A stretch of DNA of 9,386 nt from CAIOSQ01 sp044359885 (GTDB taxonomy: Bacteria; Pseudomonadota; Alphaproteobacteria; CACIAM-22H2), in contig JBIKLI010000163.1 in assembly GCA_044359885.1 (NCBI GenBank), positions 1 to 9,386 on the forward strand, written 5' to 3'. A program made the translations under genes and the position numbers. This document shows positions 1-8,378 of the stretch, piece after piece (within the stretch, counting starts at the first letter, position 1; each line of letters starts with the position of its first letter). Under the pieces are notes generated by a model that was not told the DNA's origin, made no database searches, and saw only the letters and a list, made by a program, of their open reading frames with translations.

Positions 1-37
1 GCGGCCAGCGCGCGGCGCCGGCCACGCGATGCGAGGG

Positions 38-2923
38 TCATGCGCGCCGCGCGCCGCGCCGTGCGCCGCGCAGATAGGGGGCGAGATAGCGTCCCGTGTG
101 GCTTTGCGCGGCCGCGGCGATCTCCTCGGGCGTTCCCGACGCCACGATGTTCCCGCCCTTGTCGCCGCCCTCGGGCCCCAGATCGATCACCCAGTCGGCG
201 GTCTTGATGACCTCCAGATTGTGCTCGATGACGACGACGGTGTTGCCGCCTTCGACCAGGGCGTGGAGGACCTCCAGCAGCTTGTCGACATCCGCGACAT
301 GCAGCCCGGTGGTCGGTTCGTCGAGGATATACATCGTCCGGCCGGTGGCGCGCCGGGACAGTTCCTTGGCCAGCTTGACGCGTTGCGCCTCGCCGCCCGA
401 CAGCGTGGTCGCCTGCTGGCCGACATGGATGTAGCCAAGCCCGACGCGCTGCAGCGTCTGCATCTTGTCGCGTATGGCCGGTACGGCGCGATAGAAATCG
501 GCAGCCTCGTCGACCGTCATCTCCAGCGTGTCGGCGATCGACTTGCCCTTGAACGTGACATCCAGCGTCTCGCGGTTGTAGCGCTTGCCCTGGCAGGCGT
601 CGCAGGTGACATAGACGTCGGGCAGGAAGTGCATCTCGATCTTGATCACCCCGTCGCCCTGGCAGGTCTCGCAGCGCCCGCCCTTGACGTTGAACGAGAA
701 CCGGCCGGCCTTGTAGCCGCGCGCCTGGGCTTCCGGAAGCCCCGCGAACCAGTCCCGGATCGGCGTGAAGGCGCCGGTGTAGGTGGCCGGGTTCGAGCGC
801 GGGGTCCGCCCGATCGGCGACTGGTCGATGTCGATGATCTTGTCGAGATGCTCGACCCCGTCGATCGAATCGTGGGCCGCAGGATGCTCGCGCGTGCCCA
901 TCAGGCGGCGGGCGAGGGCCTTGTAGAGGGTTTCGATCACCAGGGTCGACTTGCCGCCGCCCGAGACGCCGGTGACGCAGGTGAAGGTGCCGAGCGGGAT
1001 CTGCGCATCGACGCCCTTGAGATTGTTGGCGCGCGCCCCGCGCACGACCAGACGCTGGCCGGGATGGCCCGTGCGCCGGTGCGCGGGCAGGGGGATCTGG
1101 CGGAACCCGGTCAGGTACTGGCCGGTGAGGCTCTCGGGAACGCGCAGCACCGCCTCGGGCGTTCCGCTGGCGATCACCCGGCCGCCATTGGCGCCGGCCG
1201 CCGGCCCCATGTCGATCAGGTGGTCGGCGGCCTTGATCGCCTCTTCGTCGTGCTCGACCACGATGACGGTGTTGCCCAGGTCGCGCAGGCGCTTGAGCGT
1301 TTCCAGCAGCCGGGCGTTGTCGCGCTGGTGAAGGCCGATCGACGGCTCATCGAGGACGTAGAGCACGCCGGTCAGGCCCGAACCGATCTGCGAGGCGAGG
1401 CGGATGCGCTGGCTCTCGCCGCCGGACAGCGTTCCCGAGGCCCGGGCCAGGGTGAGATATTCGAGACCGACATCCATCAGGAAGCCGAGGCGCTCGTTGA
1501 TCTCCTTCAGGATCCGGGCCGCGATCTCGCGCTGCTTGGGCGTCAGCTTGGCGTCGAGCTCGCGGAACCAGCGCTGGGCGCGCGCGATCGACATCTCGGA
1601 GACCTGACCCAGATGCAGGCCGTCGATGCGCACGGCGAGCGCCTCGGGTTTCAGCCGGTGGCCGCCGCAGGCGTCGCAGGGCTTCGAGGACTGGAACCGC
1701 TCCAGCTCTTCGCGCACCCAGGCGCTGTCGGTCTCCTTCCAGCGCCGGTCCAGGTTGCGGATCACGCCCTCGAAGGGCTTCGAGGTGTCGTAGCTGCGCA
1801 GCCCGTCGGAGAATGTCATCCGCACCGGCTCGGCCCCGGTGCCGAAGAGGATGGCGTCCTGGACCGCCTTCTTCAGCTTGCCGAAGGGCGCCGTGGTCGC
1901 GACGCCGAAATGGCGGGCGAGGCTGGCCAGTGTCTGTTCGTAATAGGGCGACGGCGTCGACGCCCAGGGCGCGATCGCGCCCTCGGCCAGCGAAAGCCCC
2001 GGATCCGGCACGACCAGATCCGGATCGAAATAGAGATTGACCCCCAGCCCGTCGCAGCTGGGGCAGGCGCCATGCGGCGAGTTGAACGAGAACAGCCGCG
2101 GTTCGATCTCCGGGATCGTGAAGCCGGAGACGGGGCAGGCGAAGCGCGACGAGAACACGGTGACCTCGCCGTTGTCGGCGTTCTCGGCGTGCAGCAACCC
2201 GTCGGTCAGCGCCAGCGCGGTCTCGATCGAGTCCGCCAGCCGGTTGCCGAGATCGGGGCGCACCACCAGCCGGTCGACAACGATCTCGATGTCGTGCTTG
2301 CGCTTCTTGTCGAGCGCGGGAACCGCGTCGATCTCGTGCAGCTTGCCGTCGACCTTGACGCGCTGGAAACCGCGCTTCTGGAGGTCCTGCAGCTCCTTGC
2401 GGTATTCGCCCTTGCGCCCGCGCACGACCGGCGCCAGCAGATAGAGCCGCGTGCCCTCGCGCAACGCCATGATCCGGTCGACCATCTGGGTCACCGTCTG
2501 CGCCTCGATCGGCAGATTGGTGACCGGCGAATAGGGCGTGCCGATGCGCGCGAAGAGCAGGCGCAGATAGTCGTAGATCTCGGTCACCGTGCCGACCGTT
2601 GAGCGCGGGTTGCGCGACGTCGTCTTCTGCTCGATCGAGATCGCGGGCGACAGGCCGTCGATCGAGTCGACGTCCGGCTTCTGCATCAGTTCCAGGAACT
2701 GCCTCGCATAGGCCGACAGGCTTTCGACATAGCGGCGCTGGCCCTCGGCGTAGATCGTGTCGAAGGCCAGCGACGACTTGCCCGAACCCGAGACGCCGGT
2801 GACCACCACCAGCGCGTCGCGCGGCATCGCGACGTCGATGTTCTTGAGGTTGTGTTCGCGCGCCCCGCGCACGACGATCTGGTGCTGGCTCTGGCGGCGT
2901 GGCGTTGCGCGTGGCGCGGACAT
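38..2923 (-). CDS. uvrA: UvrABC excinuclease subunit A (UvrA), complete, 961 aa
   Basis: UvrA is the damage-sensing ABC-type ATPase of nucleotide excision repair; it acts as a dimer, scans DNA with UvrB and loads UvrB at lesions. Both ATPase modules are intact. Module I has Walker A GVSGSGKSS at residues 43-51, signature LSGGE at 499-503 and Walker B DEPSIGLH at 525-532. Module II has Walker A GVSGGGKST with K658, LSGGE at 841-845 and DEPTTGLH at 868-875. The UvrA hallmark RNPRSTVGTVTEIYDYLRLL is at 104-123. The C-terminal zinc finger is complete (C751, C754, C774, C777), and another CXXC lies at 416/419. The first finger has C263, C287 and C290 but Ser at 266, where E. coli has Cys. Length is normal (E. 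coli 940 aa). The ATG at 2923 gives an N-terminus that reaches the first ATPase strand after about 15 residues; the frame stays open upstream, but that sequence is not UvrA-like and crosses the SOS box. The ribosome site is weak. The gene is divergent from ssb. Confidence 0.98.
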   Translation of the reverse strand: MSAPRATPRRQSQHQIVVRGAREHNLKNIDVAMPRDALVVVTGVSGSGKSSLAFDTIYAEGQRRYVESLSAYARQFLELMQKPDVDSIDGLSPAISIEQKTTSRNPRSTVGTVTEIYDYLRLLFARIGTPYSPVTNLPIEAQTVTQMVDRIMALREGTRLYLLAPVVRGRKGEYRKELQDLQKRGFQRVKVDGKLHEIDAVPALDKKRKHDIEIVVDRLVVRPDLGNRLADSIETALALTDGLLHAENADNGEVTVFSSRFACPVSGFTIPEIEPRLFSFNSPHGACPSCDGLGVNLYFDPDLVVPDPGLSLAEGAIAPWASTPSPYYEQTLASLARHFGVATTAPFGKLKKAVQDAILFGTGAEPVRMTFSDGLRSYDTSKPFEGVIRNLDRRWKETDSAWVREELERFQSSKPCDACGGHRLKPEALAVRIDGLHLGQVSEMSIARAQRWFRELDAKLTPKQREIAARILKEINERLGFLMDVGLEYLTLARASGTLSGGESQRIRLASQIGSGLTGVLYVLDEPSIGLHQRDNARLLETLKRLRDLGNTVIVVEHDEEAIKAADHLIDMGPAAGANGGRVIASGTPEAVLRVPESLTGQYLTGFRQIPLPAHRRTGHPGQRLVVRGARANNLKGVDAQIPLGTFTCVTGVSGGGKSTLVIETLYKALARRLMGTREHPAAHDSIDGVEHLDKIIDIDQSPIGRTPRSNPATYTGAFTPIRDWFAGLPEAQARGYKAGRFSFNVKGGRCETCQGDGVIKIEMHFLPDVYVTCDACQGKRYNRETLDVTFKGKSIADTLEMTVDEAADFYRAVPAIRDKMQTLQRVGLGYIHVGQQATTLSGGEAQRVKLAKELSRRATGRTMYILDEPTTGLHVADVDKLLEVLHALVEGGNTVVVIEHNLEVIKTADWVIDLGPEGGDKGGNIVASGTPEEIAAAAQSHTGRYLAPYLRGARRGARRA

Positions 2924-2961
2924 GCGGCGGATCCCGTTCGGGCGGTCGGAGGGGGAGGCGC

Positions 2962-2967
2962 AATATA
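2962..2967 (-). promoter_or_regulatory. possible -10 element of uvrA
   Basis: Read on the minus strand, TATATT stands out in a very GC-rich stretch, 38 bases upstream of the uvrA ATG, where a -10 hexamer would give a short leader. No convincing -35 hexamer sits 16-18 bases further upstream, so this is a weak call from composition and position only. Confidence 0.3.
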
Positions 2968-3032
2968 GGTCGACGGCCCGCGGGCGAGAGGGGCGATCTC
3001 TGCGGGTCTCCTTCCTTCGGACGAGCCGGTCG

Positions 3033-3047
3033 GTTCCCGAATTGTTC
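3033..3047 (+). promoter_or_regulatory. SOS box (LexA operator), GTTC-N7-GTTC
   Basis: The sequence GTTCCCGAATTGTTC is an exact direct repeat of GTTC with a 7-base spacer. This is the LexA-binding motif established for alphaproteobacteria, unlike the CTGT-N8-ACAG palindrome of E. coli. It lies in the divergent uvrA-ssb region, 109 bases from the uvrA start and 89 bases from the ssb start. uvrA is a classical SOS gene, so LexA repression of uvrA, ssb or both is the natural reading. The sequence does not show which promoter the site covers. The matching motif, exact spacing and location between two DNA-repair genes together make a chance match unlikely. Confidence 0.82.
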
Positions 3048-3136
3048 TGGATTTCGCAGCGGCGAGCGGCTATCCATCTTTCGTCGGGGATGTCGCGCGC
3101 CGGGCGCGCATTGCGAGCAGAGGAAGGGCCCAAGCC

Positions 3137-3634
3137 ATGGCGGGCAGCGTCAACAAGGTGATCCTGATCGGCAATCTTGGCCGCGACCCGGAGGTCCGGT
3201 CCTTCCAGAATGGCGGACGCGTCTGCAATCTGCGCCTCGCCACGACGGAAAGCTGGAAGGACAAGAACACGGGCGAGCGCAAGGACCGCACCGAGTGGCA
3301 CTCGGTCGCGATCTTCAACGAAAACCTGGTCGGCATCGCCGAGCGTTTCCTGAAGAAGGGCTCGAAGGTCTATCTCGAGGGCCAGCTCGAGACCCGCAAA
3401 TACACCGACAAGGAAGGCAACGAGCGCTACACGACCGAGGTCGTGCTGCGCCCGTATCGCGGCGAACTCACCCTGCTCGACAGCCGCGGCGGTGCCGGTG
3501 GCGGTGCGGCCGGCGGCGACGACTCCCCGGGCTACGACGATCGCGGCATGGGCGAACCGGCCGGTCGCGGGCCGGCGCCAGCGGCGGCCGCCCGCCCGCG
3601 CAAGAGCGACATGGACGACGATATCCCGTTCTGA
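3137..3634 (+). CDS. ssb: single-stranded DNA-binding protein (SSB), 165 aa
   Basis: SSB coats single-stranded DNA in replication, recombination and repair and recruits partner proteins through its acidic tail. Residues 1 to about 112 form the OB fold, opening with SVNKVILIGNLGRDPEVR; W40, W54 and F60 match the DNA-stacking aromatics of E. coli SSB, and Y89 replaces the E. coli Trp in the RTRKW segment. Residues about 117-155 are a Gly/Ala/Pro-rich flexible linker. The protein ends in the conserved tip DMDDDIPF (158-165), the docking site for SSB-interacting proteins. Length is close to E. coli SSB (about 178 aa). The ATG at 3137 is preceded by AGGAAGG (3121-3127) at 9 bases and gives the standard SSB N-terminus. 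It is divergent from uvrA, a pairing also seen in enterobacteria, and shares the region holding the SOS box. A hairpin with T run follows it, so it is probably a single-gene transcript. Confidence 0.98.
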   Translation: MAGSVNKVILIGNLGRDPEVRSFQNGGRVCNLRLATTESWKDKNTGERKDRTEWHSVAIFNENLVGIAERFLKKGSKVYLEGQLETRKYTDKEGNERYTTEVVLRPYRGELTLLDSRGGAGGGAAGGDDSPGYDDRGMGEPAGRGPAPAAAARPRKSDMDDDIPF

Positions 3635-3667
3635 AGCGGCGCGCTGGATGCGGGGGTTCGCGCCTGT

Positions 3668-3719
3668 CGGCACGGAACCGCGCACCGGCGCCGGCCGTGC
3701 CGAGAAATATGCGTTTTTT
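3668..3719 (+). terminator. probable terminator downstream of ssb
   Basis: An 8-bp perfect stem (CGGCACGG at 3668-3675 with CCGTGCCG at 3695-3702) encloses a loop that itself contains the palindrome CCGGCGCCGG (3685-3694). A run of six T follows at 3714-3719. The T run starts 11 bases after the stem rather than directly after it, so intrinsic termination may be inefficient. Its place 33 bases after the ssb stop, and before a separate gyrA promoter, supports a terminator role. Confidence 0.5.
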
Positions 3720-3742
3720 CAGCGGCTTGGGTGCGGCTTTGC

Positions 3743-3771
3743 TTGAGGCGTGCGATCCCCTGCGGTAGTCT
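3743..3771 (+). promoter_or_regulatory. putative sigma-70 type promoter of gyrA
   Basis: TTGAGG (3743-3748) and TAGTCT (3766-3771) are separated by exactly 17 bases, matching the housekeeping promoter layout. The -35 is good and the -10 moderate. Transcription would start near 3778, leaving a leader of about 45 bases before the GTG at 3822. This also argues against the upstream in-frame GTG at 3750, which would lie inside the promoter. Confidence 0.5.
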
Positions 3772-3812
3772 CTGCCCGAGTCGTTTTCCGCGCCGCAGCA
3801 TCGCATTTTCGC

Positions 3813-3816
3813 AAGG
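3813..3816 (+). promoter_or_regulatory. ribosome binding site of gyrA (supports GTG start)
   Basis: AAGG lies 5 bases before the GTG at 3822. No comparable purine-rich site precedes the longer in-frame GTG at 3750, so this short site supports the GTG at 3822 as the gyrA start. Confidence 0.5.
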
Positions 3817-3821
3817 CAGAC

Positions 3822-6576
<2,755 letters not shown>

Positions 6577-6584
<8 letters not shown>

Positions 6585-7149
6585 GAGCAGGATCGCGATC
6601 TATCCCGGAACCTTCGACCCCGTCACCAACGGCCATCTCGACATCATCGGCCGCGGCGCGCGGCTGGTCGACCGGTTGATCGTGGCGGTCGCGGTCAATG
6701 CCGGCAAGGGGCCGCTCTTCGACCTGGAGGAACGCGTCGACCTGCTGCGGGACGAGATCCGGCATCTGCCGGCCGACATCGCGGGCCGCATCGAGATCCG
6801 GCCGTTCCGCTCGCTGCTGATGCGGTTCGCCGAGGAATGCGGCGCCGGCCTGATCCTTCGCGGGCTGCGCGCGGTCTCGGACTTCGAGTACGAGTTCCAG
6901 ATGGCCGGCATGAACCACCGCCTCAACCCGTCGGTCGAAACCGTGTTCCTGATGGCATCCGAGAGCCACCAGTTCATCTCCTCGCGCTTCGTCAAGGAGA
7001 TCGCCAGGCTGGGCGGCGATGTCGGCAGTTTCGTCAGCCCGCGCGTCGTCCTGCGCATGCAGCGCCGCTTCGGCGAAGGCCCGGGCGCCGTCGGCGTCGA
7101 CGCTGCGGCGCCGACGATTCCCAAGCCGGCGCCGCGCGCGCCGCTGTGA
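6577..7149 (+). CDS. coaD: phosphopantetheine adenylyltransferase (PPAT), 190 aa
   Basis: CoaD transfers an adenylyl group from ATP to 4'-phosphopantetheine, giving dephospho-CoA and pyrophosphate; it is the penultimate step of coenzyme A synthesis, in the cytoplasm. The nucleotidyltransferase motif GTFDPVTNGH is at residues 11-20, with the (T/H)xGH element at 17-20 binding ATP phosphates. RGLRAVSDFEYEFQMAGMN (95-113) and the late motif ISSRFVKEIA (134-143) are both diagnostic of PPAT. The core ends near residue 165; about 25 further residues, rich in Ala, Pro and Gly, make it longer than the usual 160-170 aa. The ATG at 6577 overlaps the gyrA stop by 8 bases and has GGAGG 6 bases upstream, so the two are very likely co-transcribed and possibly translationally coupled. 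The frame is open further upstream inside gyrA, but that part is not PPAT-like. Confidence 0.98.
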
Positions 7150-7150
7150 G

Positions 7151-7167
7151 CCGCGCCGCAGGCGCGG
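7151..7167 (+). terminator. GC hairpin after coaD, possible terminator
   Basis: CCGCGCC and GGCGCGG form a perfect 7-bp stem around the loop GCA, starting two bases after the coaD stop. There is no T run after it, so it may act as a weak or Rho-assisted terminator, or only protect the 3' end of the gyrA-coaD transcript. Confidence 0.4.
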
Positions 7168-7178
7168 TCCAAGCGCCG

Positions 7179-7207
7179 TTGACCTGTCCGGCGGCGGGCC
7201 CTAGGTT
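7179..7207 (+). promoter_or_regulatory. putative sigma-70 type promoter of tRNA-Lys
   Basis: TTGACC (7179-7184) and TAGGTT (7202-7207) are exactly 17 bases apart. The -35 matches five of six consensus bases. Transcription would begin near 7214, about 15 bases before the mature tRNA 5' end. A GC-rich stretch lies between the -10 and the tRNA, where stable RNA promoters often carry a discriminator. Confidence 0.6.
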
Positions 7208-7228
7208 CCGCCTCGCTCGCGGGTGGGC

Positions 7229-7304
7229 GAGCCCGTAGCTCAATTGGTAGAGCATCGCACTTTTAATGCGGTTGTTCCGGGTTCGAGTCCCGGCGGGCTC
7301 ACCA
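7229..7304 (+). tRNA. tRNA-Lys, anticodon TTT, CCA encoded
   Basis: The 76-base sequence folds as a standard cloverleaf. The acceptor stem pairs GAGCCCG (7229-7235) with CGGGCTC (7294-7300), followed by discriminator A and encoded CCA. The D arm is GCTC/GAGC with loop AATTGGTA. The anticodon stem TCGCA/TGCGG closes with a T-G pair, and the loop CTTTTAA puts the anticodon TTT at 7262-7264, which reads the Lys codons AAA and AAG. The variable loop has five bases, and the T arm is CCGGG-TTCGAGT-CCCGG. It has its own promoter-like site upstream. Confidence 0.97.
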
Positions 7305-7351
7305 CGCCGGACCGGCCGTCAGGGGATGGCGGGGCGGACGGGGGGTCGTTC

Positions 7352-8359
7352 ATGTCGCAGGCGCCGATCCGGCTGCATATCCAGAATCCGATCGATGGCG
7401 CGCTGCCCGAATTCCATGCCAGCCCGGCGATCTGGGATGCGGCCGCGGCGCGGCACCCCGGGCTCGCGGCTCGGCTCGCCGTCTCGATCGGCTGGACCCG
7501 CGCGGATCTCGACGCGGCATTGCCGCAGGCGGAGATCCTGATCGCCTGGGTGGCGACGGTGAAGGAAACGATGGCCGCCCTTGCCGCGGCGCCGCGGCTG
7601 CGGATGATCTTCTGCACGTCGGCAGGGCTGGAGCGACTGATGCCGCTCGACTGGCTGCCGACGGATGTCGCGCTGCTGAACAACAGCGGTGCCCATTCGG
7701 GCAAGGCCGGCGAATGGGGCCTGATGGCGATCCTGATGCTCGCCAGCAAGATGCCGTTGTTCGTCACCAACCAGCGCGCGCGCATCTACGAGAAGATCTT
7801 CTCGTCCAGCGTCGCCGGGACGACCCTGGTGGCGGTGGGCGTCGGCGGCCTGGCGCGCGACACGCTCGCCCATGCGCGCCGCTTCGGCATGCGGGTGATC
7901 GGGGTCCGCGGCACGGCCGCACCGCATCCCGCGTGCGAGCGCGTCGTGTCCGCCGCCGACATCGACGGCGTGCTGCCGGAGGCCGACATCCTGCTGCTCG
8001 CCTGTCCGCTGACCGCGGCGACGCGCAATCTCGTCGACCGGCGCCGCCTCGCGCTGCTCAAGCCGGGCGCCGGCGTCGTGAACATGGCGCGCGGCGCCGT
8101 GATCGACCAGGACGCGCTGTGCGACGCGCTCGAGGCGGGGCATCTGGGGGGCGCCGTGCTCGATGTCGTCGTTCCCGAACCCCTGCCGCCGGACTCCCGG
8201 GTCTGGGGCACGCGCAACCTCATCCTGGTCCCGCATGTCTCCGCCGACGATCCGCTGACCTACACCCCGCGTTCGCTCGACATCTTCTTTGCGAATTTCG
8301 CGCGCTGGCTCGCCGGCGAGAGCATGCCGAACCGCATCGATCCGGCCCGCGGCTACTGA
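7352..8359 (+). CDS. D-isomer-specific 2-hydroxyacid dehydrogenase family protein, 335 aa
   Basis: Members of this family reduce 2-keto acids to D-2-hydroxyacids, or the reverse, with NAD(P)H in the cytoplasm. The Rossmann nucleotide site is TLVAVGVGGLARDTL, with G163-x-G165-x-x-A168 replacing the usual third Gly by Ala. The catalytic triad is complete: R247 in NMARGAVID, E276 in VVVPEPLP and H295 in LVPHVSA. The N-terminal half (about 1-105) and the last 35 residues form the substrate-binding lobe; length is typical (310-340 aa). The substrate cannot be read from sequence; glyoxylate or hydroxypyruvate reductases belong to this family, but I see nothing that selects them. The ATG at 7352 has a G run (7340-7345) upstream; the frame remains open leftwards only through the tRNA gene, which is not coding. 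It starts 47 bases after the tRNA with no clear promoter, so it may be read through from the tRNA promoter. Confidence 0.9.
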   Translation: MSQAPIRLHIQNPIDGALPEFHASPAIWDAAAARHPGLAARLAVSIGWTRADLDAALPQAEILIAWVATVKETMAALAAAPRLRMIFCTSAGLERLMPLDWLPTDVALLNNSGAHSGKAGEWGLMAILMLASKMPLFVTNQRARIYEKIFSSSVAGTTLVAVGVGGLARDTLAHARRFGMRVIGVRGTAAPHPACERVVSAADIDGVLPEADILLLACPLTAATRNLVDRRRLALLKPGAGVVNMARGAVIDQDALCDALEAGHLGGAVLDVVVPEPLPPDSRVWGTRNLILVPHVSADDPLTYTPRSLDIFFANFARWLAGESMPNRIDPARGY

Positions 8360-8378
8360 CCCGGCCGGCCGCCGTCCG

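Noticed and set aside
1..37. A possible feature left of the uvrA stop
   Set aside because: Only 37 GC-rich bases are visible, with no start, T run or clear hairpin, so nothing can be supported.
29..2602. An 857-codon open frame on the plus strand opposite uvrA
   Set aside because: It is exactly antisense to a clearly real uvrA, and its translation is Arg/Asp/Leu/Ala-rich with no recognisable domain. Long antisense frames are expected in GC-rich genes.
2924..3685. The uvrA frame continuing open for about 250 codons upstream of 2923
   Set aside because: The upstream translation is not UvrA-like, runs antisense through ssb and crosses the SOS box. There is no reason to extend the gene.
3750..3821. 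A longer gyrA starting at the GTG at 3750
   Set aside because: The extra 24 residues are not GyrA-like, no ribosome site precedes that codon, and it lies within the predicted promoter.
7223..7351. An N-terminal extension of the dehydrogenase starting with GEPVAQLVEHRTFNAVVPGS
   Set aside because: This is a translation of the tRNA-Lys gene, a well-known annotation artefact. The true start is the ATG at 7352.
8360..8378. A possible bidirectional terminator between the convergent dehydrogenase and ThDP genes
   Set aside because: The 19 bases contain the palindrome CCGGCCGG but no stable longer stem and no T run on either strand.
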